Origin: Nautilus pompilius
Taxonomy: Eukaryota; Mollusca; Cephalopoda; Nautilida; Nautilidae
DNA length: 64,000 bases
Assembly: GCA_018389105.1 (NCBI GenBank)
Contig: JACATO010001127.1
Span: 434,001-498,000 of the forward strand
Direction of reading: 5' to 3'
A program made the translations under genes and the position numbers. Position 1 is the first letter of the stretch, and each line of letters starts with the position of its first letter. The notes under the pieces are model-generated. The model had not been told where the DNA came from. It worked only from the letters and a program-made list of their open reading frames with translations, and made no database searches. Shown piece after piece: positions 11,901-26,900 of this stretch.

Positions 11901-14900
11901 AAATTAGAGGGCGTTTAAAGTGGGGAATTTGGCAGGGGCTAAAATTAACATCTTGAAGAAAAGCCACAATTTTTTGCTACATCATTTTAAGCTCTAATTT
12001 TGGAACGTAGATTAGATGAGTGAGTCATATCTTTGCAAAACTTGACACGACTTTTGAAACAAGGTAACAAAACAAGGCGGAGCTTAATTCATTCAGTTAA
12101 TTTACATAAACTATTATTTCCCCAAAATCATACTGGAGATAAGTAAGTTAAACTTATGTAAATTAACTGAATGAATTAAGCTCCAAAGAAAAAAAATTAA
12201 TTTCTGGTTTAAGTCCTTAAATGTTCAGATAAGCATAGTTTGTTTTGTTTTTGTTTTTTTCAGCCAGGCTACAACTTTTGTATTATTAGTTATTTGGGTA
12301 ACTTATTAGCGATATTTATTCAAAAGCTAAGACTTTTAAAGAGGGCTCTAAAAATATGGTGACTCGTACAAAAAAAAAAAAGTTAAAACCACGACCAGGT
12401 TAATTTGAGAATCCTAATAAAATGTGTGCGAGCTTGCGTGGACATTGGAGACTTGTGGGGACCATATCTTGCAAATAATGAACAACTTAAAAAGTTTCCA
12501 TAAAGCAGTATAATCTAAATTTATGATCTTAAACAGCAAGAAAAACTGCTCTTATTAATCACGTTTTGTCTAGTTTTAATGAATGAGCTAGTGGCGACAA
12601 GTGAAAGTGATGTGTGCATGCTATGGAAAATATAAAAACACAAAGAAAGATGTGAATAGGACTGAAATGAAGAAAGTGATCCTTGTACCAGAAAGACTTG
12701 TGATCTAGTCTGACTTTTGACAATCGTTTTAAGATTATATTTAAGGCTTCACTGATGATGAACTCGAGCATGTGGGACAAAAAACAATTTTCAAATACTT
12801 GGTTAATTAACCAAGCTTTGGGTTGCCTGGAAAGCAAAAAAAAAAAAAAAACTTGCCTTCCCTATTGTGACCCTATTTTGCTGGCTATCAGTTTTTTAAA
12901 AAAATTTTGGAGCCTTGAAACTTGATTTTGTATTGAAACCTACCTACTTATTTCACAAGTGATAATAGACTGGGTAAGATTTAATTTTGCTTTAGTTTAC
13001 ACAAAGATGGATGATGGGGTGGGTCATTTGTAGTCGTCTGGCTATATTTTCCTTTGTTGTTTTCTTTTAAAAACATCAGAATTGACAGGATTAATGAATG
13101 TTTCACTCCAAGCAAAATTATTCATGACAGTAATGTTGCATTTTGCAATTAAGTTCAAAATTTCCAAAAATCACTGAGGAGAAAATTGTTATTGAGGATA
13201 TAGCTTTTTCATTGATTTTTTTCTCCTCTTTCCAGAACAAGTTGGATCTGTACAAGGTGAGGCATTCAAATGGAGAGGTTCTTGAAAAAGAACAAGAGGT
13301 AATTTTTCTATTTTTCACACATACTTGCTAGATGAATTTTTTTTTTTTCAAATATGTATATATAGATAGTGATGGTAGCTGATCACTGATTTGGTGTAAA
13401 GAGAAACATCTCTTCAATTCACTCTGAATTACAGTACTCCCTTGATTTACTTGGGAGATGCATTCCTGGAAAACTGCAAATTAGTGTTTTTCAAACCTAT
13501 TATTATACATTAAATGGGGAGTTTGTTCCATACTGTTAGATAATTTTAGTATTTCCAAGTCCTCACTGGAATAAAACCACGATCCTGCTACCCTGTAGCT
13601 GTAGTGGTCAAGCAGGCCCAAGACACATCATCCCAGCCTGCCTGCTGAGCTGCTACTGGAGTTACAACAACATACAGTGAAAACGTTTTTTTTTTTTTTC
13701 TCTCATTTTAATCCTGTACAATAACTAAGCAACTAAAAATTACACCAATAATAAAGGTTGGCAGATAAACATTTAATTTTTTGTATTCTTTGTTTGTTAA
13801 GAAAAGTTTAAAGGGGATAAATTTACATGCAAGACTGTTGTCCACAAGGTAACATCATTGAAATGGTCAGCTTCATGTTGCTTTGTGCTGACCAACAGTC
13901 TCCCATCTCTATTTCGTTTTCTCGTTTCAGCACTGAATATACATTCAGCTGTGTGAAACATGCGTTTATGTACATTTATTCATTCTCTGAGCATTCATGT
14001 ACTTGCTATTCATTCATTCACTCATTATAAATCGCATGTATTCATACATATTCCTTACACAGTGATGGAGAGACTCTTGTCTGTCAACACTCGCACAGTT
14101 TCCAGATGTAAGAGCACACACAGGTCTTAGTGAATGTGAAAATACCAAATAATTTTGGTCATGTCTTCATCTCTACATATTAAATATTGTTGATAAATAT
14201 TAATTATGCAAGAAGGTCGGAGATATCCATCATACGGTACAAAGTATCTTTTTATCATGCTTTATGAAATGTTTGCAGAGGTAAACAGGTGTCCATCCTC
14301 ATCAGTCACCAACTCTGTTTACTTGTTATAATGGTGCATTGTAAATTGCTTCTAAATCTTGATGCTTTGGTAGGAATATTGCATACATGCAGCTAAAAAA
14401 AGGATTAAAGATATTTTCAATGTTTGAAATAGTGCTTGCTATTACAAAACCATAATGACCATCTGATAACTTATTCTATGCTTCTGACTAGTTTATGTGA
14501 ATAATAATAACATCAGTAAATTTGATAATTAAAGTGCAGATGAGATGCTTCTGTATCCGTTTCAGGGTTTAGCAAAGTTTTTAAAAAGCCCTTGGAATTG
14601 TTGACCAGAACTGTTACAAGGGAGACACTTGAAATACTACTTTTCTTATATAAAACATTAGTTTGACAGTATACTCTCCCTTAAATTTTGTTTTCAAAAT
14701 TGCAAGGACACACGAGAGCTTCAAAATCTTTGTAGGCTGGATATCTGTGAAGGGTTGAGACATAACACTGGACAACAAAAAATAACTTTTTGTCTGCTAC
14801 TGAGGTATATGTAGGTGTCCTTTATCAAATCAAGCAGCCGATTCCAAATCTGAAGTCAGAATTGAAACAGCACATCAGGATTTGTAGTTACAGGAAAATG

Positions 14901-17900
14901 TCATTTTCAGTCGTCACGGTAACTGCTGTCCATAAGCTCAAACACATTGTATAAAGAATACACTGTTTATAAATGCTTTAAGTACTTGATTTTATGCTTG
15001 TGAATAGCAGTGGTTTGTCTCTGAGGAAACTAACAACAGTTCCCCATCATGTTGGAGTTGAATTTCCTCTGAGAGATAGCATGTCTACATTGCATTTGTA
15101 TTGGTGGAACCTCTCACCATGCTCATCACTCACAGCACCAAAGTTGGCTGGGAAAAAATCCGAGTGTGAATGAAGAAAATGAAACTTCAGCGACATACGG
15201 CAACTCATTTCATCAAAGGCTTTTATCATGTATTGAACCAACTTGGCATAGCTGTCTGCTTTGAGGTTCACAAGAATAAAATTATGGACTACCAGTTTGA
15301 AGGCCTTCAATGCAGCCAGCTCTGGTGGGTTAAGCCTTTGCTGGAAGGCTGGATTGGAAAATAAATCACAAATTTATGGTCTGACAAATATTCCAGACTT
15401 GGCACCAGCTAAAATCACTCCAAACTTTTCTTTCTGATAAAGAAATTCCGCACCTTCAACACTCATTGCCTTTACAAAGCCCTTTAGGCCCAGTTTCATA
15501 TGCAGTGGTGGAAGAAATATTTTTCATGGACGTACCAGTGGCACCTGTTGCGCATTGGATTTTCCTGGAGTATGGTCTGTTTTTGATGGCCATTCTTTGA
15601 TCTTATAGTGATTTGCATCATCTCGGCTATTCCACAAGCACAAGAAGCATATGTGTGTGTATGTAAGCACAACCATGTGGTTCTCCTTTGTAGCCAGCTG
15701 TGTGTACACAGTACTAAAAAGAACACTCAAAATATATAACATTAGATTTCCATTTATTTCTGTAACTAAAAATCCTTAGGTATTGGGTTAATTCTGACAC
15801 ACACTTTTACCTCATTAGCAAATTGGTTGTAATCAATAGACTGTTAAACTTTTAGCACAGAAATACAACAAAAATGTGATAAGTAAGATTTCTTTACTCT
15901 TGACAGATAAAACTAAACACTAGTGTGTCATCACCGGAACTTCTTGTTGAAGCAATTTATATAGCATGATTAATAAGGTCTGATGAAAACACTGTTAATG
16001 ACACTATTTGGCAATATGCTTTATTCATGTCTATTTCTACAATCCCTTTTTAGCTATTGAAGTATAAAGCCTAAGCAAGCATGGATTATTTGTTTCTTGC
16101 TTTTTTGACTGGTGCTGTAGAACATGCTGAACTTCAAGTAAATAGTAGATCGTTATTTTAAAGGAAATGTCATTCTTTTTTGGGTGGTAGGAGTCAAGCT
16201 TTAAAACATTACACTTGTTATAAATTAATTTTATAAAAGTGGAAGAGAAGAACTGTTTGCATCTCATAAGGACAGCATTTACTAAGTTACTAGCACTTGT
16301 GTCATGTGACACTAGTATAATCTATAAATAAGTATTACTCTTGTTATGGAAACACTGAGCCTTTTGTTGACTTTGCACTCAGCTTTGTCAGAGCAGTATG
16401 CCAAAAATAGTTAATGGGAAGAATATAGAAAAACATGATGTGGAAGGGAAAGGGGAAAAAAATTATAGTTTGAATAGAATGCTTCAAGTAACCCAAGTTT
16501 TCAATTGTGTGAAATTTGTTGTAACTTGAGTATAGAAATTTAAAATAATATTTTAAAAAATAAAATTAAGAATTGACATTTCATTTAGTAACATTATGAT
16601 TTAGAGAAATGGATTCTTTAATTTTCTTGCATTTATATACTACATTAATGAATAAAACAAACGTGGACTGGAATAAATACCGGGGATGCATCTGGAATCT
16701 ATGGAGTCTTCTGCACGTACAAGAGATGATCTCAAACTTGAGGTTTTTGAAGTAGAGAAAACAACAATGTTACGCTTGCCGAGTGTTCAAGAGAGTTCTT
16801 TTTTCCTTAGACTAGCCTCACTTGACTTTAATTAAACATTTGTTAATGATTTCATCTGGTTGATAATTTAAAACTTGATGCAAATTTTAAATTTCGTTGT
16901 GCAAACTTTCAGAATCACAAATTTGAAAGACTTGTTGAAATAGAGTGGAGCAATGGTTCGGATAGCAGGATGATGACTGCTTTGGAAATCTAAATATTTG
17001 TTGCACTAACAGTTTAAAACAAACCAAGTTTTTGTGATTTGCACATTAGAAAGGAAAGTGAGTTATATTATTAACTTATTCATGGTAAATTGTATGGAAG
17101 GAAGGCCGGACAGAATTAAGAGAGAAACAACTATAAAGAAACATTATCACACAATTTGTAATGTCTTTAGGAAAATCTCTTATGGGCAGTGTATTATTAT
17201 AATAAAACTTATTGAAAAGAACATGATAAATATCATCAGTGGAAATATTACGTATTATCTAATGTATATTTTTTTTATTTTTTGAAGAACTTGAATACTT
17301 TGAAAAAAATTCAGTGTGGCTAACAAAGAGGATAAATTAATATTTTGCATGTTGTGTAGTTGAATAATTACTACTGAAAATAGATTTTTTAATTCCCATT
17401 TAAAGATTATTAGTTTCATGCTATACTAAAATAGTCCAAAGAACTCATTTCAAATTTGTTGTCAAATGTTGATAACATTGAGTATTGGAATCAATATTTG
17501 GCTTGCTGATGCATTACTAACCAAGTGAGGAGTTAACCTTTGCACTCATCACCAGTCAGCATCTGAAGCAGTGTAACTGAGATCAGTTTATTTACTGTGT
17601 ATAGCATATTGTTTTCACAGATGAGTTATTTTACTTAAACATTGAAGATTTAAAAAAATAAACTTGTATTACCTCCCAATATCACACTTTCAGTCGTGAA
17701 ACTTTGATGTCAGTCTTTTGTAAGTGAGTTTTTAGGTAACAGTATATTTTTTGTAGCTGATAGTTGAAAATTATGCTTTTAAAAAATTTTAAAAGTCTGG
17801 TGAAGTGAATGTGTATTGTCATGGGTACATACACAGTCCATGGTTTTAGTGTTAATTATTTCTAATGTATCTATCCTGTTTTTCTTTGTTACTTTTTTTT

Positions 17901-20900
17901 TAAAACAAAATCCAATGTGCTTATAATGCACACTGATTAAGAGTAATATCAAATGTGATTTAACATTTAGACAAATAAGTTACTTTAAATGTAGATAGTC
18001 TACTTAATAAACTGCATATTACAGAGTAGTAAAATGAGGTATGTCAGCATAAAATGCTATGTTAGATGTATTTCTGCATCTGCTGTGTACTAAAAATCAA
18101 GAAGTCTTATGCAATATCATGGAATGCTATGGTCAGTGGCCTCTAATCTTAAGGAATGAAATACTTACCCTAGTGTTAGGAATGAGACTACGACTGGGTG
18201 GTTATAAGGGAAGCCAATTGACCAGGTAGCAAAATAATTGTTGGTTTTCCCACAACCTGCTGCTGCTAAATATTTTTAAATGTTTTGTAATCCTACACTA
18301 TATCACCTTTAAACCTATCTAACTACTTTAGGTTGGATATAGCTGCAAAAGTATTGGTTTACTAAGCAAATATAACTTAGGACCATTAAAGGGGTAACAA
18401 GATTACATTGTTATTGTGCTATGGGCATTTTGAAATTAGATCTGTTTTAATTTTATTTGAAAACACTAAGTATAATCCTGTAAATCTGATGCAAACTAGT
18501 TTTAATAATTCTGACTTTTTTTAAAAAAAAATTTTGGATTTAACCTATAATGAATTTCACCTTTGGTTTTCAGATTTAGGATTTTGACTGAACTGAAACA
18601 GATACTTTTTTATAAAAAATCTAAAAATAGTAGAGGCCACAATTATAAATTGGCTAAAGTATTGGTACAGCTTGATATCAGGAAACAGATGTCTGAATAA
18701 TAGAATTGTGTTGATAATGAAATTGACAATAGTTTAAAATTGTTATTGTGTAAAGCATTTTATATGCGAAATTGACTGCCATCTTTTTTTCACTGGAGCC
18801 CTGTAAAAGCTAGGTTTTTTTTTAATAACTAAACTGTACATAATACTTTGATTTATCATGCTAAAAGAAAGTGAAGGCTCTTTTTGTTGTTATGTTATAT
18901 AAAATGTAACTAGTTTTTTCTTAATTTTAAGATTGCAATATTGATTGAAAACTTTAGTATTTGTATTTTTATTTGAAGATACTCTTTCCATCTCTGACTG
19001 TTGAAAAAAAAAACAGAGTAGGGAGAAAAAAAATTAAATTCATTTTGTAAAGAATTAATGAGAAAAGTGTCTAATAAAATGTTAATACTAATTTCTAAAT
19101 TTTTTTTAAGTTAATAATTAGGTTTCAGATGCATATAGGCTGATCATTTAATATTTCTCAATTAACATTTAAATTCTTGGCTGGGGTGAACAGATATAAT
19201 TTGTACAATTGGGTAAACTAAAAATTGAGTATTTAAGTTTTAGTAGAAGAAAAATGCCCTTAATTTCATAGCTCCTTGTAATGGGAGATAACTCTACTTT
19301 TATCAATCCTTATTGCCCTTTGGTATCTGCTTCCTTTGTAACTTCTAACTTGCATATACATTGGTGTCAAGATTGTATCTAATCAGTTTTTGTTCTATGC
19401 TCTGCTAAAACATTTCGTTGTGGTATTTGTGCAATGAAAAGGGCAGTTAATGTGCTAAAGTTTCATTTAGATGATAGCATAATACAACATTTTACATTTG
19501 AAAAAAAACTTGTTTTGTTGTTATACAATAAAATCACATTACCTCTGTTAGAAAATATTGAGGTAGGAGGTGATGCTTTTATAAATCAATGTTATTTGGA
19601 CTGAGTGCTGACATTGCACGTGTGAAGGCGTCTAACTGGTAAATAAGAACTGTCTAGTTTAAGTATTCAATCTTTTGAAAACTTGCTGTTTGTTTCTGCT
19701 TAAAAGTATGTATCTCTGTCCATTGCAGGAAGCTATCGACAAGTTTGGTGAAGTGGTACAGAATCTGGTGTTTGCAAAAGAACTCCAAAAACAGTTTGCA
19801 GCTATGAGTCAAGAAGTGAGTACCAAGTCAACTTTACATGCTGTTCAGTGTTGAGTTGGGAATTCATAATAATAGTACAGCCATTCTGGGATATGATAAG
19901 AAATGTGTCTGCAAACCTAGATTTTCCTTGAAAATATTGCAAACTTTTGGTGAATAAACTGGTTCTTGTGAGTGGCATCCGGTATATATGTATGTATATA
20001 TATCATATAATTTCCTTTTCTTGAGAAGGGTTAGGGCTTTAAATAATTCAAAAGAAAGAAAAACATTCAACTAAAATGAGAATTTAAAAAGGTAAGTTTT
20101 TTTTTTTTAAGTTGTCATCAGTACCTCTGTATTGTTTAAATTATATTTTAGTTATCTGAATCTCTCTCAATGATTCTTGTCATGCACACTTAATATGAGG
20201 ATTTATTGCTGCTAATTTGATGAAATAATAATGGATTTCAAATAAATTTTTAGGATATGCATAGTGTATAAGCATTTCTGTTGCTACTCGTTATTAGCAA
20301 AAGGGATAAGACAAAAATTAATCATTGATCTAAATATTTGTTGTTTTTCCTATTTACGCAGACATCGAAACATCTTGGAACACCATTCATTTTAATTCCG
20401 GAAAATAAGCTATTTTTTATATATGCTAGTGACAAATTTGTCATGTGATCAGTTGATACATGAAGAAAAAGCCTGCAAAATAGTTTTATAATGAATCTGT
20501 TAGCAGCTTTGGTCTGCCTTTCAAAACCAGTTATTTTTCAGATATTTTTCTCTTGTTTAGGCTAATTCCAGCATTCTGTAGACTAAAACTGGTGAGTGTG
20601 GTATGGTGTTGATATTAAAAAAGAAAGAATAAACTAAGAGTATGTGGACTTACTGACTGCTTCATAGTCCTAATTTCAAGAGGTTCTAGATCTTCAGGTG
20701 TAACAGGGAAATTTTTAATTGTAGACTTGTTTACTTTTTCAGTTTTTGAAGTTAGTATCAGCAAAATGAACTTCTGTATTGAAACGTTTAACCTGATAAA
20801 TTTCACATAAATTGAATAAGTAAATGAAGTTAATCAGACAACTTGCTGAACCTCTTAGCATAATTACCAGCACGTCTTTCAATTCATCATTGATATATCC

Positions 20901-23900
20901 ATACATCTTAAACTTTGATGTAGTTTACTGTATACTGATTGTTGCGTGTTGCTGAGCACCAGCGACAATGACGTACCACATGATCTAGAGATGACTGGGC
21001 TGCTTACTCTTTAGCAAATATACAACTAAACTTTTGCATAAGACCATTTTTAAGCATATCCTGAAGGGCATACAGCACAATCACCTGTGAGCATTCAGAA
21101 ATGATGTCATTTTTACAGGTTAAATCTTTTTGGTTTAGTATTTTTAGATTTTTTTTTTTTTTTTTACAGAAGTGATATGAACGGTTTAATGTTTTTAGAT
21201 TATCATATTGCTTTTTGAGTATTTTTATATATGGTTTTGTGATTGATTTCTAATTGGGAAATATTAATAGGTTTTTTGTCATGTATAATCTTTCTTATGA
21301 TGACATGAAAAACTCTTGAATTGATGACAATAAAAGGGAAAACCTATTGATGCTTTACATAGTAAACTAAAGAAATAGCTGTACTTAAGAGTGCTACTAA
21401 GAATAAAAGTTGATGCAAACAAAACTACATATAGAACATTTAAGCAATTTAAAAAGCAAAAAAAAAACAAATGAAAAATTGTTTAGTAGTGTTTGATGAT
21501 ATAACACTTTGATATCTTGATTCATACTGAATTGGCATAGGCAACAACAATATTTCCATGTGCAGTACACCATCTGAGATAGGAAGAACATCCTTGGAGG
21601 ACTTGTTTACAGTTCTGAACTGTGTTGCATTGCCAACATGAATTTCTGTATTTTGACCAAATGAATACCCTATAGATGTAACAATTGGTTATTGGTGCCT
21701 TTTGACTACTGGATGCATTTTGCAAAGTTTATATATCTGTCAGTCTATTTTAGGATATGGTTTTTATTGTGTAGAGGGTGTTTTTACCAAGCTACATTTA
21801 TAATTGGAAAGGTAATGCATCAATTAGCCAAAGTGTTGCAGTTGATGCTAGCATCTTCAGAATCTAGCAAAACTTGCACAATACAAAGGATCTTCAAACA
21901 ACAGTGTATTCATTTTTTTCACTGACCATCTTTTAACTGGAACCAGTCTAACGTGAGGACCAAGACATGTTCAGTATGAAAAAGATATACACCATAAAAG
22001 GCCATGATGACGGAAATTATTTCTACATACATACATACATACCTACGTACTGTGCAGAAGATGAATGCCGACAATAACAACAGAGATTAGTGAAGCCAGA
22101 TATGACAAAAAAAAAAAAAAGAGCGAGACTGATCACTTGGATACTGATTGTGTGTACTGGATCAATGAACTATCTTGTACTAGCCAGGAAAACAAAAGTG
22201 GTTATAAGAGATGAAACGGTTTTAATTATATAATTAAAGTCCACGTGTTTTCTGAAGTTTTATTTACAAAGTAAACAGGTAGCGATGTATTGCTGATAGT
22301 GGGCAAAAATGGACAACTAGGTTGATTTCCCAATCTTTCTATTGAACCCTGACATCTCTTGTATTTTGTAGTAATTCTAAAAGGCTTTTGTATATTTTTA
22401 GCTTCAGAAACCATTACAAACACACATAATATGATTTGTTTCTGTTTTTTAAGTTAAATTATAGATCTTTGTAAGTTTGGATGCATCATTTTAATTGAAA
22501 ATGAACTACTATTGAAAAAAAATCCGTGTCTTGTTTCTGTAATTACGAAAGTGTGATTTTGGCAGGTTAATATCTTAAGTCAACTGGTCTGGCTCCACTG
22601 ACCTTTCCTTTTTAATACAAGAACTGAAAACATTGGTGCAACGTAACAGTTTAAAGAAACTCGGACAACAAAACCTATGCTAGTACAGTAAAATTTAATT
22701 TTTTTAGGAAAAAATGACAGGCAAGGTTTCATGGTGATTTCAATCTGTTTAAAAAGAAAGCATAAAATCCTGCATATTTTTTTTTTTTGGTAGTTTCTCA
22801 TGCATAAGGTGAATTAATCCCATGCTGCTCATAGAGTAAGTCACTTACTGGTTTGATCTCAAACAGAAGAAAGCTGCTGCTGCTGCTTTGATCCCAGCTC
22901 AAGCAGTGACATTCGCGTGTCTTATTTTATGGCAGTGCCATAGATGAATGCTGACGCTTTTTTTCCTATGAAACATTTCTGATGTATCATGATGCCATTT
23001 TTCATTAGAGATTACTTGAAATCTAAAATATTTCCAAATTGGACTTGATGAAGCTAGTGGAGCTTCTATTTCTATACATAACATTTTATGGTTCTTTAGG
23101 ATCTTCAAAGCGAATCCACTCTTGGTCTAGTAGATTGTCCTTGGAAACCTAGTTCTGGAAACTACTGACAGGAAACAACCAATGGATCCCTTATCATCCT
23201 AGTACATGTTACACAACAACAAATGTTGCCACATGAAGAGAAAACAGGTTATAGTAGGCTCTGTAGTCATTTCAGAGATTAAAGTTCCAATCTGTTCCAA
23301 AACAAGAAATGTTCTGACTCAAAATCCTGTACAGCTGACCTCTGATTGATTGGCCTTACTGTTTGTACTCTAGAAGGGTAAAGAACCACTGAGAGCAAAC
23401 ACTAATCATAAACATGTGTCTACTTGTCTCTGGGAGATTATATGGCTGTATTAGTTTATTAGCCCATACATTACATGTTCTGAATGGCTGAGAGTTTTCA
23501 TGCAAGTCTTGTTCACACATGCAGATTAGATTTTCCTGCACAGTTAATAAGGTCAGTATATAATCAGTATTGATGTAGTATCTTGCTCATGATACAATAG
23601 ACTTGTTGTGGAAGGGTGTTTCATGATTCACTATTGCATCATTACAGACCTGACAGTGATTAGAACAACCTCTCTCTCTGGTAAGAGGGTTGCTTGAATG
23701 GGCATAAATCAAATGCACTTTGGGTTTGTTTTTGTTTTTTTTAGCTGTATCGCTAAATTTAACTTTGAGTTATATTTTGATATCACTGCAGACTTTCTCA
23801 TAGCAATATTCTAGCTTGCTCTTGATGTTAATCATCTTTTTTTCTTATCACACCTGGTACTTTAACCCATGATCCCCATGTTTTCTGTGTTGTTTGGAGC

Positions 23901-26900
23901 ACTGGATATGCTCGTTTTAAAGCTTTTCTTGATCACTTCAGAAGATTTGTCCTGTATCCTTGATCTATTGGCTTTCTCATGTACCTGTCCTTCGGATGAT
24001 TAATGGAGAAAACTCCCATTTTGCTTGAATGTTCAGGATACTTCAGCCAGTTCTTCTAAGCCTGTGTAGGCCTGCTTAGTTTCTTTTACTATCTCAGTTC
24101 TGTGTCCTAAATGAGTCCCAAACAAGTCTCTGTTAGACGTGCTGTGGCATGGTGTCATGTTTTGCAGCCAGCAGAGATGTTGTCTTCAGCTAACTATTTG
24201 GGTTCACCCTGACAAACCTCTGAAGGAAATGGCGAAGAAGATGACTGTCACCTGTCTTTTTCTGCACCTAGTGTTTTTTTTCCCTCCTCCTCTGAGTGGT
24301 ACAATCCTGTTTAGCATGTTGAAAATGGACAGCTGTCTTATCCATGTTTCCTATATTAGCACAGAAGTATTCACGTTCTGATGATGTGGTGGTGGAATGT
24401 TTTCATCTCTTTCTTCTGGTTTAGCAAGTCCACGGTCAGCCAGCTTTCATTAGCTTGTATCCACTTTTGAATTCTGTTCCTGTCCACACCTAGTTTCCTT
24501 GTTGTGGATTTGTTAGAGTTTGTGGCATCTAACATGAACCTGGTCAGGTAGCTTGCCGTTTCTGGCATTTTTAACTCTACAGACATGCAGTGCTTGCTAC
24601 TAGAATTTCAAATGAATAAGTTAATGCGTGTGGAAAGAAATGATGTTTTAGTAGAAAGGCAAATATAGAATGTTGTGTGTCCGAACAAGGAGTGCTTTCA
24701 AAAAGTGTATCGCCAAGCAAAGCAATATTCCATGAACACTTTGGGGGTGCAATGCGGGTACATAGGTAGGTGGATGTAGCAACAAATGAACGAGTGAATA
24801 AAACTGTTTATTGCTGGTGAATGGTGAAAAGAACTTTAGTTAAGCTTGCTTCAGACTGAACTAATTGATTTTCATTTAGTATCTGTAATGTAATGATCAA
24901 GAGTCTTCATGAGTATAAAGCAAATTGTTTGATGATATCTGTCAAAATATTCCTAAAAAAAGTGTGTGTGTGTGTTGAGGATATTATGAATGTGTACAGA
25001 TGGGCATATTTTGATACCTTATTGGGACGCGGTCAGCTGTTAGAACCATTGCTACGTTAAAATGTATGTGGGAATTTTCATTGAAGATTAACAGTTGTTT
25101 TCTTTGTACCTGTCTGCCATTGGCAGGTGATGTGGATTGTTTTGATAAATTTAAGTTTATCATCATTTATTAAAACAGATTGGAATGTAATGTTTGAGTG
25201 AAAGATTAAAGGTTTTGGAAAAAAAAAAACTGCTAATTTTCATAATCAGTCGTCTTTGCACCACAGAAAATGATTTTAGTGATGTTTTGCTTATTTCAGT
25301 ATTTTGATTTCATGTTTTTCCCTTTGTTTTTCAACTTTACTAACAATTATCCATTGAGCTAGTTATGAGTTCGTGATACTGTTAAGATAGCAATAAAAAT
25401 GGCCCACAATAGGAAAGGTGCTTTGACACAAATGAGTTTGTTCCTCAATCAACTGAGAAATGAAAACTACCCACTATTTTCTATAGTATGTTTAGATAAG
25501 GGTATATGCTTGATGTCATGAACTGTTCTATCTGCTTTGTGCTTTATTAGGAAACGTTCAGCACCTGTGATCTACCCAAAGGCACAACCTCTTGTTTCTC
25601 TTTGAATGTGTGGTGCATGTTTGCAATATAGTCTGTGCTAGTTATTTCTCATGTTGGAATGACTGGTATTTTTACTGCACCTGTGTGAATATATTTTGAG
25701 TCTAGCCCTGAGAACATTGCAACCAATTCACTGTTTGGCTTAATGCAACTTTGTTCTTGTTTTGATGATATGCTTGCAAAATTTTGCAGATGAAAGGGAA
25801 GTTGTCTTCAAAATCTGCGACAAAGGAGCAACATGGCAAAATTTTAATGTAGTTTTGTTGTTGACTATCAGTTATTTGATCTGGAAGACGTTTGTTCTGT
25901 TTAAGTAAGAAATGAAAAGTTGACAGTGCTAACAGGATTTTAAACAAAATGGAAAAGTATTTGTAGACTTAAGTTGGAAACCTCAATGTCTTGTTTGCCT
26001 ACAAGTGTGTGCTTTGCTCAAAGAACACAGCATTTGTCACTACCATACAGGTTAGATCAAGATCTTTGTAGGCTAAAGTAGTGTGTTGCCTAGTGTTTAA
26101 TCTGCCACTGCTACCATACTCTCCACAAAGGAAGTTATGAGAAATACACAGGTGAGTCATGAGTGACGACAGGGTCGGTCTACTTTTTATAAATCTACGA
26201 CTGCTCAGACTCAAAATGTAACAGCAATTGCAAGGTTGACATCATAAGATGCTATGTCAAAGTTTTTTTTTGGATGGGGAATTAAAACTTGTGCAGTTTA
26301 AAAAAGACTAAAAAGCTTTTGGAGATGAAAAAATGGTGAAAATTTCGTGGCCCCGGTTATTTGCGGAATTTTCCTTAGAACCTAACTAATAATTCTTTGT
26401 GGAAACCGCCGCATATTCGCAGAATCGCAAATATCTTCCACAATTTTTTTATGGCTTTTTTTTTTTTTTTACGTGGCAATATATTTTTTTTTCACACTTT
26501 TTATCACTAAATTATTAATAACAATATAATTTACTGATTTTGTAATATAAATACTAACGTAGGTTCAACAAAATATCAATATGAAATAAACGCTATTGGC
26601 TGGATGGAGGTTTGAAAGTAGCCAATCCGAGAGCGTTATTCATTTCTCCTCGCTGCTGATTGGCTGCTGCCCACGAGGCGGCTGTCTCAGGCAGATGCAG
26701 CCCAGCAGCCCCGCAGCCCCGCATCATTCCAGTTTACCGCATGTAGCTATCTCGAGTGAGTGTTGTATTTTTTATTAAATTATTATTATATATTTACTTA
26801 TATTTTTTATTATATTTTATGTTATATTTTGATGTTTATAGGCATTTTTATGGACCATGTCCAACATTCGCGGTTTTTCACTCTTCGCGGGTGCTCTAGG

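Noticed and set aside
23356..23541. 61-residue minus-strand open frame near the Tigger relic
   Set aside because: No recognisable transposase or other motif; probably chance.
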